From Tetragonia tetragonoides (Eukaryota; Streptophyta; Magnoliopsida; Caryophyllales; Aizoaceae), in the NCBI GenBank assembly GCA_038025085.1, contig CM076153.1, positions 124,001 through 188,000 on the forward strand: 64,000 bases of DNA. Reading direction: 5' to 3'. The notes under the pieces are model-generated. The model saw only the letters and a program-made list of their open reading frames with translations. It ran no database searches and had not been told where the DNA came from. Shown one piece after another: positions 11,374-24,100 of the stretch. Each line of letters begins with the position of its first letter. The stretch's first letter is position 1. The position numbers were made by a program, and so were the translations under genes.

Positions 11374-14300
11374 TTACCCTCGAGTCTTAGCCCTCTTCAT
11401 GCCCAGGCTGTTGTGAAAGGGAGAAACCGAACCGGACATGTGGGAACCATCTTCACGAAGCGTGCCATTTAGCATCGCTAACTCTCGCAGCTGCTGTTTC
11501 TTAAAAAAATCCTGTGACTCGTCCTGATCAAGAGGTAAAAGTTAGGCAGTGCTAAGCTCCAAGTAAATTTACTAAGGCCCCAACAAATGACAAGTACATT
11601 CAAATAGTAGGCTATGCACAGGGCTGGGTAGCCAATAGAGAAAAGGTACAGTAAGTTACCACAGGCTTGAGCAGATCCTCAAGTATCTCACGTGCCTGCA
11701 TTAGGCGAGCATCAATTATTTCAACAGGCAATTCTGCCTCCACGAGTATATGGAGGGGTTCATTGAGATGTTCATACCCTGGTTTACCACGCATCATATC
11801 CTCCTTCAATAAAGCATAATGCAAAGTACTTGTGTTAGGATCACCAAAACCAATTGATATTTGATAACTGCTATAGACTAGAGAGCAGTGGGTCTTGTAA
11901 ACAATTAGCCATCAGCATCAAACTATAAAATCCCATCAAAAACAAAAATGACTTACGACTTCCGAGTATGCACACAAGATAATACTTTCAGCATTTAGCA
12001 AACAGAAAATTAAAAAAAGGAAGCTCTGTGCAGAAGCATGTCAAAGAGGGAGGCCTTCTTACGTCCAACAATCCCTCTATGAGCAGTGTCCCACTTACAA
12101 TTTGCATACACTCGAGACACTCTTATTACAAATTTATAAGCAATACTTTTTACCATCTCATCCTACCCTTCTAATTGACTTTTACTTTAAAAAAGGAAGC
12201 ATTGATGTACACTACCTTATCCTTAACAATGCATAGAGATAAATATTCAAAAAAAATACATTTTGAAAGTATGACTCCATAGCACAGACCACACCCACAT
12301 TGAACATAAAGAGTTTGGAGGTGCACCCTTTTCTGGGAAAGAAGTATCAAACTCGTCATATCTACACCAAATTTAGGAAACATATAATTCCATAAAGAGC
12401 CCGATTTTTCCCAACCATCATCAATACCACAAGGATGTACACCAAAGTAAAAGGCTACTACATGATCAATCTGTATTATTTTGTATTCTACCACCAAAAA
12501 CTGTGGACTATATTGACACGAACATCATAGTTGAAGTTCTTTTATTGCAGAGCAGAAATACTTAAGCTTCTAGCTATACTAAAAGATTAGCTTTCACCTT
12601 CCTTTTTTTTTTTTTTTGTGGGTGTGGGTGGGGGGGGAAGCAAAAATGAGTGACTTCAAAGAACCACGGTCCTCTGGAAAGTGGATTAGAGATAAAGTAA
12701 ATAGAATATCTTTATCAACATATATTCCATCTTTGAGACCGAAAGAAGATAAAAATTCCTCCACATTACCATTACCATCAATTGTGACAGAATAGGATCC
12801 ATATCCAAATTAGACAATCCTCAAACATGTTGTAGCATCAAAAGGAAAAACTATAAAAGATAAATTAAGAAGTCCATCCCATTTTTGGCTCCCCTTTCTC
12901 TTTTCTTCTCTTATATGCAAGGTGAATCCTCTGGCTAGAGGACCTTTGCCCCATGACCTTTGCCACAGCTGTCATTTTAGATTCCGTTATTTTACTCTTC
13001 TTGACTCCACAATTTACAAACTTGCCAACTGTTTATTCCATAACTGTGCTCAATGAACTAAAAACAGGTTGGAAGTTGTAAATACAACCAATATTAAAAC
13101 TTAAAGAAAACTAAGTAATATGTTATTTTACACACAAGTTAATAGTAGGGGATCAAAGATAGTATCTGCTGCTGCTGCAGAAAACGCTTCTCTAGGGAGT
13201 TTCCATCTTTGGACTAAATCTAATGGCAAAAGAGTTCAAAACATTGCTTAATTAATGCTGTGAGATGACTTATCAGCACAACATTGTGCCACGTTGATGC
13301 CACAACTCCAGCCCCACTAAGTTGCCAGAAAATCCCATTTATTTAGTCACCGAAATAATGGTGACACTGCCATTAGGATCCAGGTTTTTTTACTCCATTC
13401 ATTTTCACTAATCAAATCTCAGGAACTCGTGGGGAAAATTTTATAAAGAAGCCAAATAAAAACAAATCGTCAAGAAACCACAAAGAAAACAGGCCTTACA
13501 GTCTTGCAGCAATGTATATGTAGATTACACATACAAGTCATCAATGACATTAATAGATGTGCAAACCAATTATCACCTTGGCTGGGTCTTTGATGCTACC
13601 ACGCCCTCTGATTAGAACACGACACTCAGTGCTAGCTTCAACTCGCTTCAAAGAGTTGCCCCTAGGACCAAGAAGACGCCCGACAAAGTTGAACTGCTAC
13701 AGCAAGCAGTAAAAGTAATAATGTGGGAATGTTGCACAAGCATGTATATCACCAATATGTAATAAAAATAGAGAGGTACACCAACTTCATACATTGGGAT
13801 AGTTATCAACAGGAATATCCACCCTGATAGTCCTCTTCACGATAAGGCCTGATGAGTTACCATGAGAACCAAGCCAGTTTTGGGCCGAAGATTGGTGTAG
13901 AAGACCAGACATCTGCGTACAATGCTGAACTTTATCAAAAGAACACAAAATAGTGAAACTGACACTGTACCTGCAACAGAGAGGACCCATAGAAAACTTG
14001 GGGGCATCATCAAAGGGGAAGTAACAACCAGCTTAACACAATAACCAGAAATGGCAAGAGAAACTTTTAAATTAAAACCCTCCATTAAGCTCCTGAATAA
14101 TGTTCCAACAAAAACCCAAGCAAAAGAAACATAGTGTAATGTTTTCAAAGTCATCCCAGACAGAATCTTACAAATAGGTATAAAGAGATCAACTATGAAA
14201 CTAAAAATAAAATATCACAGGAGAGGCATATTCCTATTTCTTGAGCCTTCAACCTTTTGTTCTGTTTCCCCCTCTTAAACCTCTTTCAAGATTCAACAGC

Positions 14301-17300
14301 AATAGTTCTGATTTTACATAAGGCAGATATTTTCATGGAACTTCATGATATCCATGGATCATAATGAAAACCACATCTGAGTTATGTAATGCCAATTGAA
14401 GGAGTAATATCTATCTCCACAGCAGCAGCCCATCCTAGACTAATATTATTCCTTGACAATGTTAGCTTCATCATTGTCTGTCTTGAGAAAAGTGGATACG
14501 CTAGCAACAAATAGTCAAAGAAGGGAATCAAGTTAGCACTAAAAATACAAGATTGAGTTAGTAAAGCTTCTTAAACAGTAAAATTTGACGGAAACTAAAG
14601 GTCGTGTTAATGGTCAGTAATCCGTACTTCTGATTGGTATGATGGTGGTGCCCATCCATTCATATCCGCTCCTCCATTTGAAAACATTCCTCCAGATGCC
14701 AGGGGCCTAGCATGTTCAAGCCCAGTTTGATCTAAAATTGAAGCATTCCCCAACAGTGTAGTTACACGCAATATTTCTGCTCAATGTCAATTTTCAATAA
14801 CAGATGTACTAGTTAGCATTTGTTAAATATTAGTTGGTAGTCACCACAAAAACAATAGTGTCATTGAGTCAGTCCAAAAGCACCCCACGATCGCTCCCCA
14901 TCCAAAAAAGAAAACAAACCTTAAAATGAAGTAATCTGATAAGTACGGGCCTTTTTTCCGTAAGAATAAACAATGATGTATGAGATTCTTAATAATGTAA
15001 CCTTATGGCAATAGACATCAAGATCCAGGAATGGCATTCACTGGCTTCTTATCTTTAGCCATTTGATCTAATTTTCAATACTCTCCTTTTGTTCTTGTGT
15101 AGCTTATATTTGAATAAGAAACAAACACGTAATTAATGTTTCCATGACTTATATGAGGAAGTAAATAGATTCTTATGCTTAGATTTGTAAAAGATGACAC
15201 ATAGATGAGGACTTAACACAACAAATTAAAAAAAGGAAATATCAATGCAAATGGAAGGAAAACAATCATAGAATTGTCCTGCTGATATAAGCAATGCCAT
15301 AGAATCCTCTAATAACCTGCCTTTTAATGTTTCATGATACTCTACTATTCTATATTTCTATGTGTTACAAAATTTCTCTTTATGATATCTCCATTCTCTA
15401 GAATAGACAGAAAGAAGCAACCAACCAATGTGGTAAACGAGATTATCAGAAAAGTTTCAAGGCAATCAAACCTAGAGTCTCAGACCCTTCAGCTATTTTG
15501 GTCTCAGTTTTCCATGTTGATGATAAGTCTCGCAGGAGACATATCTTAACTGTGATCTCCAATAGCAGATCATACATAATCTGCATTAAGTACATGCTCC
15601 CTTCCCCCTATCCCGCTCCTAGGCTTGATCAAAGATTTTTATTCTCCATGTTTCAGCAGTAGTCCCACACCCAAAGAGAAAAAGTAAACAATATGCGACT
15701 TACGAAGATAGAGATAAATTTCCAGATGAAAGATGTGTGAATGCACTTCAAATAATCTAGTACTGGGACAGCTGGAAGAACTTTCATGACATAGTTCTCC
15801 ATGCCATTCAAATTCTTAATTACAACCTTTTTAATTTGGAGCATCTTTATATGCCTAGAAGATGCAAATAAACACCCCATCTCACTTACTTTATCACCAG
15901 ACAGTGAGCAACAAACATCAAAGCAACTTGAATTTCTTACAATTACTTAGTAGCACCACTAAAATCTATTCAAGGATGGAATCAGCTTCGTACGAATAGT
16001 TCTTGAATTAACTTTTTTTTTTATTTAGATAAAATGTGTATCCAAGCTTTTTTTTTGCTTGACTATTCCCATGGGCCCTGAAGTTAACGACCAGGAAAAC
16101 CTCCAGTGGCCCTGAGGGGATTCGAACTTGGGACCACTGGAATAGATCTCAGAGGTCTTACCAACTGAGCTACCCCCTCAGGGTTAGTTCTTGAATTAAC
16201 ATCTTATTCTTTTAATCAAATTGATCAATCAAAACATCCTTAATATCTAATTAAGACTGCACTAGTGCAGTTTATTTTCATTATTTTCCACCATCCAAGA
16301 CTTGACCCAATCGTACTGCCGCAAATGACAAACTTTTGTTAGCAATATGACATAACGCTGCAAATGACAAATTTTGTTATCAATATGCCATAACAGCCGC
16401 ATACCTCCTGTTTTATCAGATATAGAACAGCACAGCAATACATTAACTTATTCTAAAAAACCACAAGTTCTTAGGCAACTAGTTGGCTGCAAATAATAAT
16501 ATAGCTTCAGTGACACTGGGGAAAATAGATCAGATTAGAGCAGAATCAAGAAAAGAACATCCACGTTAGAGATGTCACTATAGGACGATATGGATGCAAA
16601 GGATGAAAGAAGAGCAACTGCAATACTTAAATTTAGCCATAAATTTCAAAAGCTAATGACATAATTCAAATTTCAAGATATACCACACTTTGTTATGGTA
16701 TTTCGAAATTAATAGTTCTCGACTTGTCTACAGGGAAAAATTTGACTAGACAGCCAAAAAAACACGAGTATGTTTTTAATAGACATAGGGAGTATGTAAT
16801 ATCCTAATATCATGCCAGAACACACGAAAAATCAGCCACGTCATGCACCTTTTTCCATCTTATTATTACTATTACTAGTATGGAAAGCCTAAGGAGTATA
16901 TAACCTTTACACTATCAGTTCATCGGTAGTTCATTTATGGTTTATAAGTTGGACACTTTGCAAATACAACATACTCCTTTCAAGGAGCTATTACGGACAG
17001 GGTGACATATTTACCAGTTATGAACCTTTTCACGTGTAGCAGCCCCAGATCAAAAGAAGTTTACTGTGTATATGCTACTTTTCTGAATTATTATTATTTT
17101 CATGAATTGAAACAGAAACTTCATGCATAATGTTAATCATGTTGAAGTAGTATTGATTCATAGCCTCATAAATTATCCTCTTTCTGAACAAGATAATTTC
17201 AAAATGTAAGATGCAGACTTAAATCTAAAGATGGGTAGGATAACTGAATACTGAGTGAGGTGAGTGTTTATGATACTGAAGATAACATGACTAGAATAAG

Positions 17301-18127
17301 AGGGAGTGTTTATGATACTAACCCTGATTTAACAGGCGGTAACACTGAGGGAGCACGGGCATAAATGGCCCTATTTTTTGACGCTCAGCCAGCAACTCAG
17401 AGAGATATCTGTACACATACACAGAGAGTTCAATCAAGAGAGATATCTGTACACATATCTGTACTAGATGATTGAGATCAGATATGATTGCAGACGCCAA
17501 TTATTGAAACAGGCAAATAGAAAGCAAGATTGAAGAAAATAAAAAAAAAAAGCACAGATCAATGGAATTGAAACCACTTAATAAATCATAATGGGTAAGC
17601 ACACAGACAGAGTCTCAAAGTAGACTTGTGTTGGTTGTCAGAATGATTAATTAAGTAATAAGAATGAAGGAATTAAGAATGGCAAATGAATTGAAAGAGC
17701 AGTAGCACATAAACAACTAACATATGAGTCTCTAGTACTCCCAATCCCCACTCCCTACTTCCTACTCCCTACTCCCTACTCCAGCAAGTATAAATCAGAT
17801 TAAGAGTGACATTATTTTACAGCAAAAGACAGACAGACAACAGAAAAACCAAAAAAAAAAACAAAAAACAAATCAGACTAAATCAAAGAAAAATCTGAAT
17901 TGGAGATCTCTGGTAATGAAGGAAGAAAAACAAAAAATAAAATAAAAAAACAAGAGTGAAGATCTGAAAGAGAGAATGAGAAAATAAACAAGAAGAGAAA
18001 AGAGAAAGAGAGAATACTTTTCTTGCTCAGCGAGAGCGGTTGAGGCTGAGCGGAGACCGGCGATGTGAGGGGATTGAGGTGCGGTTGAAGGAGACGGCGA
18101 GTAGGCCATATATCTGCCGGAAGACAT
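11374..18127 (-). CDS. KH-domain RNA-binding protein (STAR/SPIN1-like)
   Basis: Nuclear RNA-binding protein of the plant STAR-like family (SPIN1; At5g56140/At4g26480 type), probably acting in mRNA processing. Minus-strand exons: 18127-18018, 17408-17323, 14776-14628, 13912-13793, 13693-13577, 11803-11660 and 11523-11374, joining in frame to 291 residues and TAA. The N-terminus [20 protein letters not shown] is characteristic. Residues about 37-66 ([15 protein letters not shown]) form the conserved dimerisation-type segment. The maxi-KH domain follows IPVDNYPN and carries the GPRG loop at about 164-167, with [20 protein letters not shown] and the [20 protein letters not shown] region after it. 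The tail ends in GMKRAKTRG, a basic nuclear-localisation-like end. Introns 2 (2.5 kb, with a SINE) and 6 (1.9 kb) are long. The gene is divergent from THO3, with 3 kb between start codons. The start codon is chosen by the conserved N-terminus. Confidence 0.95.
16013..16184 (-). mobile_element. tRNA-derived SINE with 16-bp target-site duplication
   Basis: On the minus strand the element opens with a tRNA-like head: A-box region GGTAGCTCAGTTGGTAAGAC and B box AAGTTCGAATCC, followed by a non-tRNA body and an A-rich tail (the T run at 16013-16022 on the plus strand). It is flanked by perfect direct repeats TAGTTCTTGAATTAAC at 15997-16012 and 16185-16200, the mark of target-primed insertion. It sits in intron 2 of the KH gene, in the same direction as that gene. 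It is a SINE rather than a working tRNA, because the arms cannot fold into a complete cloverleaf. Confidence 0.88.
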
Positions 18128-20620
18128 GATTAATCGACGATGATGATGATGTCGTCTTTTAATTAATTTATACAATGAGTATTTATTTATTCTAATTAAT
18201 TAATAATATAGGGGGGATAGATTAACACAACGCAGCACAGAAGAAATGGGCTATGGCGTCGGTGAAGAGGAGAGAGAGAGAGTAGAGAGAAGTCGAAGAA
18301 GAAGAAGAAGAAGAAGAGAGATTAAACAAGTAGGGGACTAGTACTAGTAGAGAAGAGGAGAGGGTGGCTGCCTTTGTTTTCTTTTTTAGGTGGTTTATAT
18401 TTGTACTACTCCTTCACAGTTCACACAAACACACTTATTTTCATTTTTCATCAAAGTAGGACTACTTCCCTAAATTATTTCTAGCAGCCCCAGACAGTCA
18501 CTCAGTATACTACTAGAACTAGTATACTACAAGGCAGCTACACTCTCTCTACTCTCTCTCATCAATCATCATCATACAGCACGACACCCACATTTCTGAT
18601 TTTGCTCTCTCTAATACTAATGGGGAGAGAGGGGGAGTAGCACGGAAATAATAAATAAAAGGCAATTCAGTGTGCGGTGTGCCACATTTGTTTCTCTCCG
18701 TTCCTTCCCTTTTCATGTATGTGAGGTCTGCGGTCTCCCTCTTAATCTTTTATACTACTGCGTATCGTAATTTGTATATGTACCCATAATACCATTATAC
18801 ACTATATTTAATTTTTTTAATTTCAAACTTTGACTATTAATTTATAGAAAACATATAAGAATTTACTATATAAAAATATTATTCTTAAATACAATTTAAA
18901 TAGTACTTTCAAAAATTTATTTTTTTATTATTTATATATTAATATAAATACAATTATTTAAGGTCAAAGTGGTGCATTATAAACCTTTCTAAAACAGAGA
19001 TAGTACCTTTTAATTGCAAACTTTGAAAAAACGGCAAACTTTAGGTCATCTGTCCAACTCCTATGAAGTTAATGACTTATTTGCCGCATTTTTAATTTCC
19101 CATAATTCCACCTTTTAGATTTTTTTAATTCCACTTTCTTTTTTACAGATTTGCTTTAATGTGGGATTTGAAACTCTAAACTATGAACACTTAGCCATTG
19201 CTAGTCTTGACAATAGAGTTTTCCTTGGATAATATCCATTAAAGTTATGTGGGATAAAAATAATACAAATAATACATATTTTTAGAAATTTTGGTATTCT
19301 TACGCGTAATAACCTTAATAGTTGGGATTACTTGTGAGGTTGTGAATTTCTTTTTGCCAAGTTATAAGTAGATGAGAGCAAATTGATAAGACCTTGGTAA
19401 TCACCAAATTTCTTTCATCCAACACGGAAAAATTATTAATTTGCTTGATCTTTTAATGTGGATGACCTAATACGTTGGGGCATATGATAGGTGGTGGTGG
19501 GATTGTCGGATTTTTAAAGCCTTTGACTTGGCTACCATCAAGATTTACCCTCAATTTTCTTAACACTGTATTCAATAGGCATTTATAATTAATCAATAAA
19601 AATTTTAAATAAACAATTAGTTCAATACTATCACATGTGTACTATATAGAAGAACTTAATATATTGTTATGATATCCTACTTGAGAACCACAAATATAGT
19701 GGTGGTATTACTTTTATCTTAATTATATGTGCAAAATGTATAAGTTCGATTCTAATCACCGAATTATTTGGTTATGCATTTAGCTACATATTATTGAATT
19801 GTGATGTTGAGCTCAAGACAACATATCTTAGATTTATATGGTAAATTGTATCAATGGTATAAGCACATCAACAACATATGTGCACGAGTATTATTGAACT
19901 TGGCTTACATGACATCAAATCAAATTAAAAACACATGGTAATACTGGATCTGTTCCTCCCAACTGAAAAACGTTTATATTTATTGCTGAAAAATTATTTT
20001 TGTTTAACTTCGTTGAACTTTGTTTGTTTTTATTGAATATTGTTGATTCAAGTGTTTTTTATAACTACTTTGTATATTGGTTTGTTTAACTTTGTTGAAC
20101 TTTATTGAAGTTTTTTGAAAAAACAGAAATAAGTTGGGGAGAACATACCCTAAAAATGCATAAATTATTTCTTAATCTCAAGATTAGGAAGGACCCTAAT
20201 CTTATCATGGGTTGACATTAAGTGTGCAAGTGGGGGAGGGGGAAGGAGAGAGAATGGTGAGGAAGGAGAGAGAAAGTAAGAGGAATGAGACAAAGAGTAG
20301 AGAGGTTCCAACTCTTGAGAAGTTGAGATCACGATTTAACCATTGCGAAAAATGTGTTTTTTTCTACTTATTGAGTCTCATTGAATTAGTAGTCTATACT
20401 TTATAATAAGTTTCAAATAGTAGAAATTACTTATTTGATCAGCACCAATGAGTGGAGGCCTACTTAATAATCAAATCAGAACTTATTGAATCAATGAATC
20501 AACTTGGTGTGTGAAATTAATCACTGAAAAGTTGAGTCAAACGAGTTGGGTGTCTTTGTTTTATTTATTTTTTATTTTTTTTTGTCACGACCAAGGGCAT
20601 CCACCATCGACCATAGTGAT
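18128..20620. other. Divergent intergenic region between the KH gene and THO3
   Basis: The part next to the KH start is probably its 5' UTR and promoter: about 18264-18320 is (GA)n followed by (GAA)n on the plus strand, so the KH leader is CT- and CTT-rich. Bases 18600-20600 are AT-rich with no convincing frame. A purine-rich patch (about 20228-20300) precedes the hAT-like element. The promoters of both flanking genes must lie here, but no TATA box can be assigned with confidence. Confidence 0.45.
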
Positions 20621-20904
20621 TAGTGCTGTTCAAAAATATTCGAACCCGAATATCCGAAATTTCGGATACCTGAAAAAAGGATATCTGAAATTTCGGATAC
20701 GGGTTCGGATAAAATTTTCTAGAAACTCAAAACTATCCGAAATATCCGAAAATCATCCGAAATATTTGACTCACATTTTCAAAATATTAGGCACAAAATA
20801 GGATAAAAAATTAAAAAATAATTTATTTCCGATATTTCGGATACGGGTTCGGATATCAAAATTTGGTATTCGAAATTTCGGATATCCGCATATGAACACC
20901 CCTA
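20621..20904. mobile_element. hAT-like MITE, about 284 bp, upstream of THO3
   Basis: The left end (TAGTGCTGTTCAAAAATATT) and the reverse complement of the right end (TAGGGGTGTTCATATGCGGA) form short terminal repeats. The interior repeats ATATCCGAAATTTCGGATAC-type palindromes on both sides. The flanks ATAGTGAT and ACAATGAC match at only five of eight positions, so a target duplication is doubtful. It lies about 260 bp before the THO3 start codon. Confidence 0.6.
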
Positions 20905-21073
20905 ACAATGACTATCTCTCACACTGACTTGTAGACACCTTAAAAAATAGGACAGGTGACCAATGAATTTAAAGGTGCTCTATCCAAGGCTTGTTTTATT
21001 TGTTTGGTGAGTAAATGATCTCAGAGTGGGTTTAGGGTGGTACTGGTACTGCTATTGGCTATTGGTAGAAATA

Positions 21074-21143
21074 GAGTAGACATTAGTATCCCTAGTAGAC
21101 ATCAGTATCCCTGGTAGTGGTAGTGGTAGTGGTAGTGGTAGTG
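21074..21143. repeat. Short direct repeat and (GGTAGT)n in the THO3 5' leader
   Basis: Two near-identical copies of GTAGACATYAGTATCCCT (about 21076-21111) are followed by about five units of GGTAGT ending 20 bases before the THO3 start codon. The tract is probably within the 5' UTR. Confidence 0.8.
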
Positions 21144-21162
21144 ATTTCCCGGCTGACTGGAA

Positions 21163-24100
21163 ATGGCGGAGGCGAAATCGGAGGGAGCGACCATACCCTT
21201 TCAGAACCTCCACAACAGAGAATATCAAGGTCACAAAAAGAAGGTCTCTCTCTCCTCTCTCCTCTCTCCTCTCTCCTCTCTCCTCTATCCTCTCCATATG
21301 CTTGCTTAAGTGCTTATATTCATTCATTCATTCATTCATGATATCCTATTCAAAACCTAACTTTTGTCGATAAACACAAATTAAAAAGGTGCATTCAGTG
21401 GCATGGAATTGCAATGGGACGAAGCTCGCTTCTGGCTCGGTCGATCAAACGGCTCGAATTTGGCACATTGACCCACACGCCCATGTAAGTTAACTCCCAC
21501 TACCGACAACCATGTCTAATTTATTACTCCCAACATATTACCTCAATTTGCTTTCTAATTTTGATTACTCAGTTATGCAATTTGGCACGGTTGTATGATT
21601 TATGCATCATGCCATATCCCCTTCTGAGTTCCTGGCTTTGATTGCCCTTGCCAAACTCAGGATTCCCTCTTTTAAGGGGTACTGATCAAAAGAGGGCTTG
21701 TCTAGTCTAGTGGGACTTGCAGGAGGGAACATCAATATCAATAGTGCACACCTTTCATATTGGGGATGGGGTCTTAGCCCCCACTCAATGCTATGGGCAG
21801 CATTGCACCCACTGATTTCCCATGCTCAAACTGTTATCTCAAGGCTTGGTGTCCCATGGAATATGGATTATGCACTTTGTCTCAGGCCGGCGGCCAAGGC
21901 ATCATCGCTTAGGCAACAGTGTGGTGCGCACGAACGGCTGCTGGCTGCCTCTGCCTGTTGTTGTCGCCAGCATTAGTTGCCCTGTGCTGGGGTTCTGTAA
22001 AAGGGGGCTAACAGCCTCCCACTAAGCATAGTGTATGGCAGTTTCTGTCCCCATTGGTCAACTATCTGGATGTCTTTGGTGGACAGTGGACTCGTATTGT
22101 TTTTATATATTTGATGATGCATGTTCTCTTTTATTCTTGTAATGTAGTCTAATGATCTTTTTTGCAGGGCAAGGTAAAAGATATCGAATTGAAGGGGCAT
22201 ACTGACAGTGTGGATCAGCTGTGCTGGGATCCTAAACATGCAGATCTACTTGCAACTGCGTCAGGGGACAAAACAGTTCGTTTGTGGGATGCTCGTAGTA
22301 AGTCAATATTAATCTAGATGGATTTTGTCAAAGGAAAATAATTTAGCTGTCATTGTTGGAGATAAAACACTCAATTTCATTACTGTTACTTTTCGTCTTC
22401 CACTTTTCCCTTCTCATAGCCACTTTACTAAGAGGAGTAATAACAGTGAGGTAATTCGAATTTTGGATTAATACACAAATGACTCAGGTTTTAGCCTGAT
22501 TACAAGTGAGGTGCCATACATAAGAAGTACTATTGCTTATAAATATGGCGTGACAACTGACAGCCCTGTTCTCTTTCTTTTTTTGGTTCCTGCTAGGTAT
22601 CCCCCCCCCCCCCTTAAAATATCTTGGAAAATGACTGAAATGTCCCTAAATTAGACTGAACAACAATACTAACCAGCTCTCCCTTCCTGCCCTGTGCCAA
22701 CTTGCTGCCGCCACAAGTCATCTGCTAAAGCACCTTCCTTCTCCTCGCAAACCATGACCAATATCGCTCGAATGATTCAGTACCTCTATTTTGCTCTTGA
22801 TCAGTTATGTGTGGTACGGCTGGAAGAAAATTTGAAGTAAATTAAACCCTAAAAAGGGCTTATAATGTGAAAGAATCGAAAGGTAAGCAGCAAGTGAAAT
22901 AGAAGACTAAGGAGAGAAGCTGCTACTAAAAGTTATCCCCAGCTACCTAACTATAGGCGGGAATTAAAAAAAAAAAAGAAGCAAACAAACAATTATCATC
23001 GTATTTTACTTTATAACTCGCGGAGATTCACTATAACTTCCCTTTTGCACATAGATAAAGGAATTGACTTAATGACCTTTAATATATACTAAAGTGACTA
23101 AAGTACCCTCTTGTCCATCTCCAATGGAGCCAAAAAGATTCAGTACTCTTTGGTTATGGAATATAGTGGCCTATAAAATCAAAATGGCTTATCAAAGCAA
23201 GGGTTAACTTGGAAAAACCACATTAAATACTTCATCATTATTCATAAGGACTTGTATTGCAAAGCACAGAACACGCACAAAGAAAACCCCAACTATTATA
23301 TGACCTATATTATGGAATGGATGGAGTACCAATTAAAGGTTAAAGCTTAAAAAGGAAATGTGTATTGTAAAATGACAATTAATTCGAAAGGAAAAAATGA
23401 AACGACAAATATTTTGGGAGAGAGTATGCTTTTTTATTTTATTTTATTAATTTATTTACTGGAGATGGCTTGATAACCTTGATTGCATAACTGTTATATC
23501 ATTTGGGAACTAGGAATAGATTGATATTCCTTGATGTTTGCCTTTTATAATGGAGCCAATTTTGTTGCAAAGGTTTGCCGTGACCCATCCTAGTTACCCG
23601 CCTTCTTTCTCTCAAAAGAGTAAGAACTGAACAGTAGCTGGGATGTCTAAGTCAATGACATTGAAAATGAGAAAAATGTGAACCAGACGAGAATATAAAT
23701 TCCTTTATGCTGCATTTTGTATAAGCAACACACTGTATTTAGTTTATTGCGTCAAATAGGCTGTCGTCATGTTTGCTTTGATGTTCAACAGATGGGAAAT
23801 GCTCACAACAAGTGGAACTTAGTGGAGAAAATATCAACATTACATATAAACCTGATGGGACACATGTAGCTGTTGGAAACAGGGTAAAATTTTTGCAATT
23901 CTGCTCTCATTCTTGCTATGTTGGATAGTCTTCACCTTTGATTATCTGTGCTTGTATTTAGTATAGATTTACGTACTGTATAGTTGGAATTATGTTTTCT
24001 TAATGACAACTTTGTGCATCTTGTTTGATAATGGCTTTTCACACAAATAAGCTTTTCCATTGTTTGCTCATACTCACCATGTAGTTAATTTCTTCCTTTA

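Noticed and set aside
16141..16184. Possible tRNA gene on the minus strand (GGTAGCTCAGTTGGTAAGAC... GTTCGAATCC)
   Set aside because: The segment is the head of a SINE: it is followed by a non-tRNA body and A-tail and framed by a 16-bp target duplication; the acceptor stem does not close as in a tRNA.
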